A stretch of 64,000 nucleotides of DNA, taken from contig NZ_JSEE01000007.1 in the NCBI RefSeq assembly GCF_001625355.1, positions 1-64,000 of the forward strand. The letters run 5' to 3'. The stretch is from Marinomonas sp. TW1 (GTDB lineage: Bacteria; Pseudomonadota; Gammaproteobacteria; Pseudomonadales; Marinomonadaceae). The position numbers and the translations under genes are program-made. The notes beneath the pieces were generated by a model. The model saw nothing but the letters and a program-made list of their open reading frames with translations, was not told where the DNA came from and ran no database searches. Within the stretch, counting starts at the first letter, position 1. The number at the start of each line of letters is the position of its first letter. This document shows, one piece after another, positions 1-9,600 of the stretch.

Positions 1-135
1 AGACACATAATACGATCCGGTTTAACCTTGATCCACGTTATTTCAAAATGAATTGTTAAAGATCCAAGCAACGTATTCGCGTGTTTTGGTTAACAGAGCA
101 AACAGCTCATACCAGAACGATACGCAAACCGAATT

Positions 136-251
136 GCTTGACGATCATAGAGGCGTTGAACCACCTGATCCCATCCCGAACTCAGCAGTGAAAAGCGCCA
201 TCGCCGATGGTAGTGTGGGGGATCCCATGTGAGAGTAGGTCGTCGTCAAGC
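136..251 (+). rRNA. rrf: 5S ribosomal RNA
   Basis: The 116-base segment begins and ends with complementary bases (GCTTGACGA against TCGTCAAGC), which form the terminal helix of 5S rRNA. It contains the conserved stretches CCCATCCCGAACTC and GGTAGTGTGGG. The 135 bases before it hold no gene and read as the 23S-5S spacer, so the window opens at the end of an rRNA operon on the plus strand. A rho-independent terminator follows directly. Confidence 0.95.
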
Positions 252-262
252 TTTAAATTAAG

Positions 263-297
263 AAGCCCTGATAGGTTACCCTGTCAGGGCTTTTTTA
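263..297 (+). terminator. Terminator of the rRNA operon
   Basis: Nine-base arms, AAGCCCTGA at 263-271 and TCAGGGCTT at 284-292, form a GC-rich hairpin followed by a T run. It sits 12 bases after the 5S gene. Confidence 0.9.
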
Positions 298-373
298 CGT
301 CTGGCGTAAATGTTGGTCATCGTTAAATCATATCCTCAGAAATCCCAACCTCTGAAATCCTCACACACAACAC

Positions 374-434
374 GATCCCAACCAGCGACGCCTTGCGTCA
401 CTGCCGTCGTCAGCGGCTTACGCTGCTTGGGATC
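374..434. repeat. Large imperfect inverted repeat
   Basis: The arms GATCCCAACCAGCG (374-387) and CGCTGCTTGGGATC (421-434) pair at 13 of 14 positions, enclosing about 33 bases that are themselves partly self-complementary. No T run follows, so a simple terminator is unlikely. Confidence 0.6.
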
Positions 435-516
435 TTGCTCATCTAGTCATATGCATAAATCAGATGGGCTCAAGCTATCCGATATGATGTTTTGTCGACA
501 AACCAAGTCTCTTGTT

Positions 517-544
517 CCTTCCCCTTATGTCTTTAAGGGGAAGG
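517..544. repeat. Perfect inverted repeat, 11-bp arms
   Basis: CCTTCCCCTTA at 517-527 is the exact reverse complement of 534-544, with a 6-base loop. It lacks a downstream T run on either strand. Its role is unknown; it may be a copy of a dispersed repeat. Confidence 0.6.
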
Positions 545-851
545 GATGGGGTTAGTTCAGCAACCTCTATCCAATCACATTAACTGCAAGACTCGGTTAT
601 TTTGTTAGCCTAGCCCGTTTTGTTCTTTTACCCAATCAAATACTGTACTAGTATCAAACAGATAGAAAATTCGTTACCGAAATAACGTGCAATGTGAACA
701 TTACAAACGCGTACGCTTGTTTTGATCGCTCGCTTTTTCAGGGATGATAAAAAACTTAAGTCACTTCAATGTGTTACATAGATTTGAAAAATATCCCATC
801 AGCGTAAATGCGCATGCGCATTATTAAAAATGTTATGTTCAAAGGAAGTAT

Positions 852-1181
852 ATGAATAAGTATGTGGCAATTTTGTCTAAGAAAAATAGACAGTTATTCA
901 GCGATGAACTCTTAAGTAAGCATGTAAGCTATCTTAAGGTCCAAGAGAAGTCTGGAGTTTTGGTGCTATGCGGTCCATTTTCGGACAATGATTCAGCAAT
1001 TCAAGTAATAATGTCAGATAGTTTAGAGTCAGCTAAGGAAACGGTTCAATCAGACCCATTTGTAAGTCAGGGCTATTACGGTGAGTTGGTGGTAAAAGAA
1101 TTAATAGAAGCAAACTCTGCGAATAACTGGCTAGTAACAGATCCGCAAACAGAAGCTAATCGTGATAGCCCACAAACATAA
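852..1181 (+). CDS. YciI-like protein (cassette gene)
   Basis: The 109-residue product resembles the YciI family of small alpha/beta-barrel proteins: an N-terminal strand MNKYVAIL, a middle segment VLVLCGPFSDNDSAIQV that matches the family's typical 'G.l.l.GP' strand, and SDSLESAKETVQSDPF, which matches 'eeAlalieaDPF'. The biochemical role of most YciI proteins is unknown. The start is set by AAGGAAG seven bases before ATG. The stop codon overlaps the beginning of an attC-like site (1177-1274), the usual arrangement for an integron gene cassette. The C-terminal 20 residues are polar and run beyond the family core, as if extended when the cassette formed. Confidence 0.75.
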   Translation: MNKYVAILSKKNRQLFSDELLSKHVSYLKVQEKSGVLVLCGPFSDNDSAIQVIMSDSLESAKETVQSDPFVSQGYYGELVVKELIEANSANNWLVTDPQTEANRDSPQT

Positions 1182-1274
1182 CAAGCCGTTAAAGTGCGAC
1201 AAAATATTGTTGGCTATTTTCGCTGCGCTCAAGTTTCGCCAACAACATTTTGCGCCTTAACAGGGGCGTTATAA
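1177..1274 (+). repeat. Integron attC-like recombination site 1
   Basis: The 98-base segment starts with CATAACAAGCCGTTAAAG at the stop codon of the YciI-like gene and ends with CCTTAACAGGGGCGTTATAA. The outer parts are imperfectly self-complementary over more than 30 bases (for example ATTGTTGGC at 1206-1214 against GCCAACAAC at 1237-1245). This matches the structure of attC sites. The terminal GGGCGTTATA and initial ATAACAA are like those of Vibrio chromosomal-integron repeats. The site separates two small unrelated genes, as expected of cassettes. Confidence 0.75.
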
Positions 1275-1288
1275 GCACGGAGAGTTTG

Positions 1289-1717
1289 ATGTCAAATATT
1301 CGGATTGCTACTTTAGCTGACTCAAAATCAATTAATTCATTGTCTTTCTATCTTGGCTACGGGTCTACGCCTCAAGAGGTTGCAGATGAAAGACTGAGGT
1401 GTGTGCTTCAATCAAGCAGTGATAACGTCTGGGTGTTTGAAGAGTCGGATAGTATCTTAGGTTGGCTACATGTTTTTAAAGCATACCGTGTTGCATCAGG
1501 CATGTTTTATGAAATAGGTGGTTTAGTCGTCGCCCCTGACGCTAGGAAAAAAGGGATCGGTCGCAAGTTGGTTGAGTTTGCGGCCAAAGAATCTGAAGCG
1601 GAAAATATTGAGTTGAGGGTGAGGTGTAATTCTCAGCGTAAGGACGCTCACGAGTTTTATAAAAGGCTTGGGTTTTCAGCGAGTAAAACGCAAAGTGTAT
1701 TTAAAATGTTCTTATAG
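1289..1717 (+). CDS. GNAT family N-acetyltransferase (cassette gene)
   Basis: The 142-residue protein has the GNAT fold signature: strand 4 with YEIGGLVVAPDARKKGIG (about residues 71-88), containing the acetyl-CoA-binding motif R-K-K-G-I-G-R (83-89), then ELRVRCNSQRKDAHEFYKRL and GF near the C terminus, typical of motif B. The acceptor cannot be told from sequence. An upstream GTG at 1250 lies inside the attC site. I chose ATG 1289 because GGAGAG precedes it and the reading frame then starts just after the attC end. A second attC-like site follows the stop codon, so this is a complete gene cassette of about 540 bases. Confidence 0.85.
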   Translation: MSNIRIATLADSKSINSLSFYLGYGSTPQEVADERLRCVLQSSSDNVWVFEESDSILGWLHVFKAYRVASGMFYEIGGLVVAPDARKKGIGRKLVEFAAKESEAENIELRVRCNSQRKDAHEFYKRLGFSASKTQSVFKMFL

Positions 1718-1812
1718 CAAGCGTTTCAAGTTGGAACAAAAACCGTTGCTTGTGTTCCGCTATGTCTCATATTATGGCGATTAATTTTTTACCGTTGAAG
1801 TGGGCGTTAGTA
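1714..1812 (+). repeat. Integron attC-like recombination site 2
   Basis: The site begins at the GNAT stop codon with TAGCAAGCGTTTCAAG and ends with CCGTTGAAGTGGGCGTTAGTA. The outer boxes are complementary around TTCAA/TTGAA and TAGC/GTTA, and length and spacing match site 1, but the complementarity is weaker. It fits the attC pattern 'TAACAA..CGTTCAAG ... CTTGAAGTGGGCGTTA' with a few substitutions. Confidence 0.65.
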
Positions 1813-1852
1813 ACCTGCCCTAATCATCATAAGCTTTATAAAGGATAAGAAA

Positions 1853-2002
1853 ATGAGCTTAGACAGAGCACCGGACCATGTTAAGTTGGCGGTGGATTTA
1901 ATCGAATTATTGGAAACCAATGAAATACCAACGGATGTGGCTGTTGAGGCGTTGCGGTTGGTATTGAAAGATTTTGAGAATAAGCTGAGTGCGACTGAAT
2001 AA
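1853..2002 (+). CDS. ybaM: YbaM family protein (DUF2496)
   Basis: This 49-codon gene is preceded by AAGGATAAG. Its start, MSLDRAPDHVKLAVDLIELL, and the continuation ETNEIPTDVAVEALRLVL closely follow the pattern of E. coli YbaM, a small cytoplasmic protein of unknown function found across gammaproteobacteria. It lies just after the second attC-like site but is a core-genome gene, so it marks the point where cassette DNA gives way to ordinary chromosome. A DUF1304 gene follows 36 bases later on the same strand. Confidence 0.85.
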   Translation: MSLDRAPDHVKLAVDLIELLETNEIPTDVAVEALRLVLKDFENKLSATE

Positions 2003-2038
2003 GTCAGTGGCCGTGAATTCCATTCGTAAGGAGGGTAG

Positions 2039-2395
2039 ATGGCTACTTTAGCAATGGTTCTGGTGACGGCGGTTGCGCTGTTGCACTTTTACATTTTGTA
2101 TTTGGAAATGTTTTGTTGGACGAGCCCTAAGGGACGTAGAGCGTTTGGTTTGAGTGAAGAGTTTGCTGTTTCAACGAAAGTCTTGGCTGCAAACCAAGGT
2201 TTGTATAATGGCTTTCTTGGAGCGGGTCTGTTGTGGGGGTTGTGGTTAGGCCAGAGCGGTCAATCAGTGGTGGTTTTCTTTTTACTTTGTGTTTTGCTTG
2301 CTGGTCTTTATGGTGGTATCAGTGCAAATAAGAAAATTCTTTATATTCAAGCGTTACCCAGTGCGATTACGCTCTTGTCTATTTATTTGTTGTAG
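2039..2395 (+). CDS. DUF1304 membrane protein
   Basis: The 118-residue product has four hydrophobic segments (about 3-22, 53-72, 74-91 and 102-118) and the family features HFYILYLEMFCW near the N terminus, NQGLYNGFLGAGL in the middle and a short GG-containing loop before the last helices. DUF1304 proteins are small inner-membrane proteins of unknown function. GGAGGG lies 5 bases before the ATG, a strong ribosome binding site. It could be co-transcribed with ybaM. Confidence 0.85.
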   Translation: MATLAMVLVTAVALLHFYILYLEMFCWTSPKGRRAFGLSEEFAVSTKVLAANQGLYNGFLGAGLLWGLWLGQSGQSVVVFFLLCVLLAGLYGGISANKKILYIQALPSAITLLSIYLL

Positions 2396-2444
2396 TGCGA
2401 TATTCCGCTCTAATTTGTATAGAGCGGAATAGAAGACACATTAT

Positions 2445-2936
2445 TTAGGCCAGCTGTTTAGCGGCCTCGGTTAAGCGAATGGCTTGGTCACAAGCATTGG
2501 CCAACTCCGCTCCTTTCTTAACAAAATGGCGACTAAAGTAGTTTTTGTGCTCATCGTGTTCATGGAAGTTATGTGGTGTCAGTACGGCGGTCAAAACAGG
2601 TATTTCTGTTTCTAGCTGAACTTGCATAAGGGCACTACAAACCGTTTGAGCGACAAAGTCGTGGCGGTAAATACCACCGTCTACGACAAGTGCTGTGCCT
2701 GCAATGGCGGCATATTGGCCACTTTTTGCAAGAAGTTTCGCTTGCAGTGGGATTTCATAAGCGCCTGGCACAGAGATAAGATCGATTAAATCTTTTGTGT
2801 AACCACGGGCGTTTAGCTCTTCCGTAAAAGCATTGACACAGTTCATTACGATGTCTTCATGCCAAGCAGCATGTAAGATCGCAATACGTTTGTTAGCTGG
2901 ATTGAAATCATGTTGATTCGTTGAGCTCTGATTCAT
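2445..2936 (-). CDS. ribH: 6,7-dimethyl-8-ribityllumazine synthase (RibH2 type)
   Basis: The enzyme joins 5-amino-6-ribitylaminouracil with dihydroxybutanone phosphate in the penultimate step of riboflavin synthesis. The 163-residue product shows the family segments IAILHAAWHEDIVMNC, SVPGAYEIPLQAKLLA, AIAGTALVVDGGIYRHDFVA and PVLTAVLTPHNFHEH; the His of RHDFV is the expected catalytic His. The sequence resembles the RibH2 subgroup known from Brucella and rhizobia more than the usual RibE/RibH. It stands alone, 120 bases downstream of an FMN riboswitch, so it is probably induced when FMN is low and supplements a housekeeping lumazine synthase encoded elsewhere. Confidence 0.92.
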   Translation of the reverse strand: MNQSSTNQHDFNPANKRIAILHAAWHEDIVMNCVNAFTEELNARGYTKDLIDLISVPGAYEIPLQAKLLAKSGQYAAIAGTALVVDGGIYRHDFVAQTVCSALMQVQLETEIPVLTAVLTPHNFHEHDEHKNYFSRHFVKKGAELANACDQAIRLTEAAKQLA

Positions 2937-3060
2937 TTTTGTATCCTATAAAAGCGAAATGTGAATCAGGGCGAACGGGCAGGCAAACACACCGTAATAT
3001 TACGGCATACCAGAGTTTGACATTGCCAAAGGGCAATACCAGTAGAGGTCTTGTCTGACG

Positions 3061-3216
<156 letters not shown>

Positions 3217-3454
3217 AATCGGAATCTCTTCCGATGCATGAAATATACTTGCTCAAATCGAGTTTTGTCAAAGCTTTAATAGGGCTAGATGACGGTTTTC
3301 TACCTTGTTTCCTTTGTTTTTCACGTAATCACACATTTTTAAAGTTTTATTAACAAAAAATAACCATTTGAGGGCGGATCTTTGGTTTATTTCTATAAAC
3401 TTTTCTTTATATTAACGCTTTTTATCGCTTACTTATAAGAATGGAGTCTTAATT

Positions 3455-3823
3455 ATGTTTTGTCGTAAACTAATTGTCTTGCCGAATGGTGCTATTTTGG
3501 GTGCCGCGATCTTTTTAAGTGCTTGCTCTTCTCAACCATCTGGTGAATTCGATCAAGTGGTTCAGTCTAACTTAGAAGAAGTTGAGCAGACGAATATGGT
3601 CTCTTATCGCTGTGAGAAACAAACTCTACAGGCTTATTTTCATGGTAACCGTGCTGAGGTGGTTTGGCAGGACAGAAGCCACTATCTGACGCATGCGGTG
3701 AGTGCTTCTGGTGCCAGTTATTTAGGTGAATCCATTACATTTTGGGCACATCAAAATGAAGCGGAACTGGAATTAGAAGATGGTACTCATCTCTCTTGTC
3801 AGTTATTAAAAGTAGAGTCTTAA
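3455..3823 (+). CDS. MliC-family lipoprotein (putative c-type lysozyme inhibitor)
   Basis: The 122-residue product starts with a lipoprotein signal peptide ending in the lipobox L-S-A-C (Cys24). The mature part has YRCEKQTLQAYF, AEVVWQDRSHYLTHAVSASG, ASYLGESITFWAHQNEAELE and a C-terminal Cys, a pattern of the MliC/PliC fold that binds the active site of c-type lysozymes. The two cysteines (in YRCEK and LSCQ) could form the usual disulfide. It should sit in the outer or inner membrane facing the periplasm. It is a single gene between the riboswitch region and the cobalamin operon. ATG is preceded by the weak site AATGGAG. Confidence 0.8.
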   Translation: MFCRKLIVLPNGAILGAAIFLSACSSQPSGEFDQVVQSNLEEVEQTNMVSYRCEKQTLQAYFHGNRAEVVWQDRSHYLTHAVSASGASYLGESITFWAHQNEAELELEDGTHLSCQLLKVES

Positions 3824-3947
3824 TATTCCTATTGCCTGAGAATACTTCATTTTAAATCCTGCTGTTTTCATCCCTCCTTTTTGGTATTAAGTGTACAATA
3901 CCCGCTATTCATGCCTGTTCGGCAAAACTGTGATTTGTAGAGTGAAA

Positions 3948-4724
3948 ATGAGCAAACTTTTTGTGATGGGAATGGGCCCAGGAGACTTGGGCCTAGTAAC
4001 GCCGAATGCGACGCGTGCACTTGCAGCATGCAGTGATTGGGTGGGCTATGGTTATTACCTCAATCTATTGGGCGACTTAAGTGAAGGTAAGCAGTTTCAT
4101 GATTTGCCTTTGGGCGAAGAAATTGGTCGTGCTCGCTTGGCCTTATCATTAGCCGCTGATGGTAAAACAACGGCGTTAATTTCTAGTGGTGACATTGGTA
4201 TTTATGCCATGGCGACCTTGGTGTTTGAACTGCTTGATCTGCAGTTACAAGGAAAGGAGTCTCACCCTGAGTGGCTGGATGTGGACATTGAAGTGATTCC
4301 TGGCATTTCTGCGATGCAGGCGGGTGCCAGCCGCGTTGGTGCCATGCTCGGACATGACTTTTGTACCATCTCTCTTTCCGACTTATTAACCCCTTGGGAA
4401 ACCATAGATAAACGATTGCATGCCTGCGGTGCCGGAGACTTTGTTGTTTCGTTTTATAATCCAGTATCGAAAAAGCGTGATTGGCAATTGAATCATGCCC
4501 GCGATGTCTTACTGCAATATCGACCGGCTAGCACACCTGTGATGATAGGTCGTCAGTTAACCCGTCCTGAAGAAATGATTCGATTCATAACGCTAGGCGA
4601 ATTAGAGGCTAAGGATGTGGATATGTTCACCATGGTGAGCGTTGGAAACTCTGACAGCAAGCACATTGTTAATGGTCATAAAGAGTGGATCTATACTCCT
4701 CGTGGCTACTCTAAGAAATTGTAA
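3948..4724 (+). CDS. cobJ: Precorrin-3B C17-methyltransferase
   Basis: CobJ uses SAM to methylate C17 and contract the ring during cobalamin synthesis. The 258-residue protein has the SAM-dependent tetrapyrrole methylase signature GMGPGD (8-13), the SSGDIGIYAMA loop (79-89) and VIPGISAMQAGASRVGA (117-132), with DFCTISLSDLLTPW (137-150) characteristic of CobJ/CbiH. The open frame extends 57 bases further upstream, but ATG 3948 has GAGTGAAA before it and gives the usual N terminus. It is first in a plus-strand run, cobJ-cobM-cobW-cobN-cbiX. I see no B12 riboswitch in the 124 bases before it. Confidence 0.93.
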   Translation: MSKLFVMGMGPGDLGLVTPNATRALAACSDWVGYGYYLNLLGDLSEGKQFHDLPLGEEIGRARLALSLAADGKTTALISSGDIGIYAMATLVFELLDLQLQGKESHPEWLDVDIEVIPGISAMQAGASRVGAMLGHDFCTISLSDLLTPWETIDKRLHACGAGDFVVSFYNPVSKKRDWQLNHARDVLLQYRPASTPVMIGRQLTRPEEMIRFITLGELEAKDVDMFTMVSVGNSDSKHIVNGHKEWIYTPRGYSKKL

Positions 4725-4738
4725 TTAAGAGACTCAAT

Positions 4739-5530
4739 ATGACGGTGTATTTTATTGGCGCTGGTCCTGGTGACCCAGATCTGATGACGGTGAAAGCGGT
4801 GAATACCATCGCGGCTTGCCAAGTAATTCTATACGCGGGTTCTTTGATCCCAACTCAGGTCATTGACAGTGTACGTGGTTCGGCAGAGGCCATTTATGAT
4901 ACGGCGGAGATGAATCTCGATGAAACGACAGAAGTAATAGCGCAAGCGGCTCGAGAAGGTAAAGATGTGGCTCGTTTGCAATCTGGCGACCCAGCTTTGT
5001 ATGGCGCGATTGGTGAGCAAATTCGCCGATTGGAAGACCTTGGTATTGATTATGAAGTGATTCCTGGTGTCAGTGCGGTGGCTGCTTCTGCTGCTTTGTT
5101 AAAGAAAGAGTTAACCCTGTCTGGTGTGTCACAAACTGTGATTATGACTCGTTATGAAGGCAAAACGCCATTTCCTGAACGGGAGCGTCTTCCAGCTTTA
5201 GCTCAAAGTGGTGCGACTCTGGCCATTCATCTCGGTATCACGCGTATTCATAAAATTGTCGAAGAGCTCATCCCTTATTATGGTGAAGACTGCCCTGTGG
5301 CCGTGTGTTATCGAACCAGCTGGCCCGATCAGGATTACGTGGTCGGCACGTTAGCCGATATTGTCACTAAGGTTCGAGAGAAAAAATTCACTCGCACCAG
5401 TTTAATTTTGGTTGGTAAGGTTCTCGATACAGAGGACTTTGCCGATTCGTATTTATATGACAAGGGTCAGGCGCATATTTTTCGTAAAATACACCGACCT
5501 AAGAATAAAAAGGATGGCACATGCAATTAA
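4739..5530 (+). CDS. cobM: Precorrin-4 C11-methyltransferase
   Basis: CobM methylates C11 of precorrin-4 with SAM, the step after CobJ. The 263-residue product carries GAGPGDPDLMT at the N terminus, LQSGDPALYGA near residue 80, VIPGVSAVAASAALL near 110 and VVGTLADIV toward the C terminus, all typical of CobM/CbiF. It starts 14 bases after cobJ and its last 10 bases overlap the start of cobW, so the three are translated as one operon. Confidence 0.94.
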   Translation: MTVYFIGAGPGDPDLMTVKAVNTIAACQVILYAGSLIPTQVIDSVRGSAEAIYDTAEMNLDETTEVIAQAAREGKDVARLQSGDPALYGAIGEQIRRLEDLGIDYEVIPGVSAVAASAALLKKELTLSGVSQTVIMTRYEGKTPFPERERLPALAQSGATLAIHLGITRIHKIVEELIPYYGEDCPVAVCYRTSWPDQDYVVGTLADIVTKVREKKFTRTSLILVGKVLDTEDFADSYLYDKGQAHIFRKIHRPKNKKDGTCN

Positions 5531-6600
5531 ATAAAATCCCCACAACGATTGTCACAGGCTTTCTGGGAAGCGGAAAAACAACTTTATTGTCGAATGTTTT
5601 AAAACAAGCAGCGGGTAAGCGCATCGCTGTCATTGTGAACGAGTTTGGTGAGTTGGATATCGACTCAGATTTACTGCGATCCTGCCCATTGGATTGCGAT
5701 GATGAACAGAGTGACAGTCAACGCAGTGAAGAAGGTTTTTACGAGTTAGCAAATGGCTGTATCTGTTGTACGGTGGAAGAAGAGTTTCTTCCCGTGATGG
5801 AGCAGTTGGTCGCCCGCCGAGATGACATTGATCATATTCTGATTGAAACCAGTGGTTTGGCTTTGCCTAAGCCTTTGGTTCAGGCATTTAATTGGCCGGG
5901 CATTAAAGAGCATTGCACGGTAGATGCTGTTATTACCGTTGTGGACGGTCCAGCGGTCGCCGCAGGGCGATTTGCTCATAATGAAGAGCAAGTACAAGCA
6001 CAGCGTCTGGCTGATGAAAGTTTGGATCATGATCCTAGTTTGCAAGAGCTTTTGGATGATCAGTTGAGTGCTGCGGACTTAGTGGTGGTCAGCAAGAACG
6101 ATTTATTGGATGAGATTGAACGAGAGAAAGTCCAAGCGGTGATTGCGAGTGAAGTCCCTAGTACAGTGAAGACCGTTTACATTGAGCATGGTGAAGCCGA
6201 GTTAGATAAATTACTGGGCATTGATGCGGCGAGCGAGTCTCGAATTGAAGACGTGCATAATCATCATGATCATCACCACGCACACGGAGAACACCATGAT
6301 CACGCTCACGATCATTTTGATTCTTTCGTGGTGAAGCTGGGCGAAGTGTCTTCGGATTTGTTGCAAGAAGCACTAGAACAGTTGATAGAAGAACATAATA
6401 TCTTTCGTGTGAAAGGCTTTGCCGCGGTCCATGGTAAGCCTATGCGTCAGGTTTTTCAGGCCGTAGGACGACGTTTGGATCGTTACTTTGACCGTTTGTG
6501 GCAAGCGGAAGAAATTCGTCAGACGCAACTGGTCTTTATTGGTAAAGGCATCGATAAAGAAACCATTGAAGGCGCGTTGAACGATGCGTTAAGCGCCTAG
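5521..6600 (+). CDS. cobW: Cobalamin biosynthesis protein CobW (COG0523 GTPase)
   Basis: CobW is a G3E-family P-loop GTPase thought to deliver cobalt to the chelatase CobNST. The 359-residue protein has the Walker A motif GFLGSGKTT (13-21), the metal-binding CxCC motif in NGCICCTVEEE (78-88), the SKND guanine-specificity motif (191-194) and a CobW C-terminal domain (about 268-355). Between the two domains is a histidine- and aspartate-rich linker (246-265, at least 10 His), a likely metal store. Position directly before cobN supports the cobalt role rather than a zinc role. Confidence 0.93.
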   Translation: MQLNKIPTTIVTGFLGSGKTTLLSNVLKQAAGKRIAVIVNEFGELDIDSDLLRSCPLDCDDEQSDSQRSEEGFYELANGCICCTVEEEFLPVMEQLVARRDDIDHILIETSGLALPKPLVQAFNWPGIKEHCTVDAVITVVDGPAVAAGRFAHNEEQVQAQRLADESLDHDPSLQELLDDQLSAADLVVVSKNDLLDEIEREKVQAVIASEVPSTVKTVYIEHGEAELDKLLGIDAASESRIEDVHNHHDHHHAHGEHHDHAHDHFDSFVVKLGEVSSDLLQEALEQLIEEHNIFRVKGFAAVHGKPMRQVFQAVGRRLDRYFDRLWQAEEIRQTQLVFIGKGIDKETIEGALNDALSA

Positions 6601-6616
6601 TAAAAGGTTTGTTTTC

Positions 6617-9600
6617 TTGCACTTATTAGCGGCTAAACCGGGTGGTTTTGTTGACGATGAAGGCATCGTCGACCTAGGGCAGAGTCCAGCAGACTTAGTG
6701 GTCTTAGCCGCTGCCGACTCTGTGCTCGGCGCGCTCGGCGCGGCATTAGATCATCTAGGCCATCAATCTGACTTGCCAAGTGTGCGTTTGGCCAATTGGA
6801 TGCAATTGGTAAAACCGGCTGCCTACGATTTGTATGAGCATAAGGTGCTCGAAGATGCCAAGGTTGTGGTGGTGTCGTTATTAGGTGGTGAGCATTATTG
6901 GCCTTATGGCTTCCAGCAATTGCAAGTCTGGCGCCAAGCCAAACCGGGTCGGGTACTGATTATAGTGCCTGGCGACGATGCTGAAGATTCAGCGTTAAGC
7001 CAAGCGTCCAATGTTGAACATGAAGACCATCATCGTGTCTGGCGCTATTTAAGAGAGAGCGGTTTAAACAACTCTCTGGCTTGTTTGCGTTTCATTAGCG
7101 CGCGCTTTTTTGGTAGGCCAATGAGTTGGGCTGAGCCCTATAGCCTGCCAAATGCGGTGATTTACCATCAAGGCAATGTCGCGAGTTATGTTGAGTGGCA
7201 AGCGGATTATCAAAGAGAAGAAATAAGACGCCCTGTGGTGTTATTGGTTTTCTATCGTTCGTTATTGCAAAGCGGTAATACGCAAGTGTTTGATGACTTG
7301 ATCGACATACTCAAAGCACAAGGCTTGCAACCTTTAACCGTCGCCGTTAACTCTCTGAAAGACGATGTGGCCATTCAGCTGCTAGACACCTTAATTGAAA
7401 AAAGCCAAACCAAGGTCATTTTGAATACCACAGGGTTTGCCGCGAATCGGGCGGCCAGTCCTGATTTATCGTCTAACCCAAGTGATTTCCAATCTCCGTT
7501 TGGGGCGAATATTCCTGTCTTACAGCTGATTTTGTCTGCCAGCACGGAAGAGGATTGGCAAGCTCAAACACAAGGCTTGCGCAGCCGCGATGTGGCGATG
7601 CAAATTGTGTTACCCGAAATGGATGGTCGAGTGATTACTCGAGCCATCAGTTTTAAAGCTTTGAGTCATTATCAACAAGCCGCTCAAATTGATTTAGTGC
7701 GTTATCAACTGCACTCAGAAAGGGCCGAGTTTGTTGCTCAGTTAGCGTATCGCTATGCCACATTATCAAGTAAGGCGAATGCCGATAAACGCATTGCGTT
7801 TGTGTTGGCGAATTACCCCACCAAAGATGGCCGAATTGGTAATGGGGTTGGCTTGGACACGCCGGCATCCACCGTCAATTTATTGAATGCCTTAAAAGAT
7901 CAAGGCTATCCGATTGACGCTATTCCTGAAAATGGTAATGCCTTAATAGAAGCGTTATTAGGTGCGGTCACCAATAACCCCAATAGCTTGCATGAAAGAG
8001 GCTGCTGGCAAAGCTTAGCCCTAGATGACTATTTAGAGCATTTCTATCGCTTGCCATTGGCTTCTCAACAAGCGGTTTGGGATCGTTGGGGGCCACCGGA
8101 AAACGATCACAAGTGTCGTCTTCAAAATGGTCAGTATCGCCTCATGCTGGCAGGCATCCGCTTGGGTGAGACGTTTGTGGGCATTCAACCTGCGCGTGGT
8201 TTTAATTTAGATTTAGTGGCGAATTACCATGATCCTGATTTGATTCCACCGCACAGTTATTTGGCCTTCTACTTTTGGTTAAGGCATGTGTATCAAGTAG
8301 ATGCCTTTGTGCATGTTGGTAAACACGGCAACCTGGAATGGTTACCTGGAAAAGGGACGGCATTGTCTGAGCAATGTTGGCCGGATATTGCCCTTGGTGC
8401 GATGCCACATTTTTACCCTTTTATTGTTAATGATCCTGGAGAAGGGGCGCAAGCTAAGCGTCGTACGCAAGCGGTGATTATTGATCACTTGATGCCACCG
8501 ATGACACGAGCCGAAACCTATGGCGAGATGGCCGCATTGGAAAATTTGGTGGATGAGTATTATCAAGCCATGGGCATGGATGTTCGTCGCGAAACTTGGT
8601 TGCGCGAGAAAATACTGGAGAAGGTAACACAAACGCATTTGCTGGAAGAATTGGCCGGTATTGATGCAGAGGATGACGAATCTGTTTTAGAGGGACTGGA
8701 TGCGTATTTGTGTGACATCAAAGAAGCGCAAATACGACATGGTTTGCATCGTCTTGGTGAGTTGCCAGAGCATTCTAAACTTGCTGATACCTTGGTGGCT
8801 TTGTTGCGTTTACCAAGAGGCAATCAAGATGATAGTCGCGGTTTGCTGCATGCTTTGGTGGCTGATCTGGCGTTGGACGTAGAGGATTTTGATCCGATGC
8901 AGGCGACTCGCTCGATCTGGCTAGGAGACAAACCGCAGCGGCTGCAAGCCATCAGTTCGAGTGATTGGCGAACCTATGCTGATACAAAAGAAAGGCTTGA
9001 GCTGTTGGCAGTGGATCTGGTAAAGCAATATTTACTGGAGGCAACCGATCCAGAAGCGTTATTGTCGTCTTTGCCCATTACCGCGAAGCTTTTAAAACAT
9101 GCGAAGCGCCAGCTGATAACGGCGCTTCATGAGAGTGCTAAGCAAGAGATTCAAGCTTTGTTAACCGGTTTGTGCGGTGGCTTTATTGCACCAGGACCAA
9201 GTGGTGCGCCCACGCGAGGTCGACTGGATACCTTGCCGACTGGACGTAATTTTTTCTCGGTAGACAACCGTTCGATTCCATCGCCTGCGGCGTGGGCCAT
9301 TGGTCAAAAGTCGGCTGAGGCTTTGCTGCAACGACATTTACAAGAGCACGGCGATTACCCTAGTGAATTGGGGTTGTCGGTATGGGGAACGGCAACGATG
9401 CGCACTGGCGGCGATGACATTGCGCAAGCGTTTGCGTTGATGGGCGTTCGTCCAATTTGGGCGCCAGGTTCGAATCGAGTGATGGATTTTGAAGTCTTGT
9501 CTTGTATGCAACTGGGTCGACCACGAGTGGATGTGACGCTTCGAGTGTCGGGTTTTTTTCGTGATGCTTTCGCGAATGTCATGCGTTTATACGATGCTGC

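Larger units (their letters stand above)
298..851. other. Gene-poor spacer with two inverted repeats
   Basis: I see no convincing gene between the rRNA terminator and the YciI-like gene. The open frame at 310-555 has no ribosome binding site, no recognisable domain and a composition dictated by two hairpins. One hairpin has 14-base arms at 374-387 and 421-434 (13 of 14 pair). The other has 11-base perfect arms at 517-527 and 534-544. The segment 545-851 shows nothing beyond AT-rich sequence in which the promoter of the next gene probably lies. Confidence 0.6.

Noticed and set aside
310-555. 81-codon open frame after the 5S terminator
   Set aside because: No ribosome binding site, no domain, and its sequence is set by two inverted repeats.
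3824-3947. Possible cobalamin riboswitch before cobJ
   Set aside because: The spacer is too short and I find no B12-box-like sequence.
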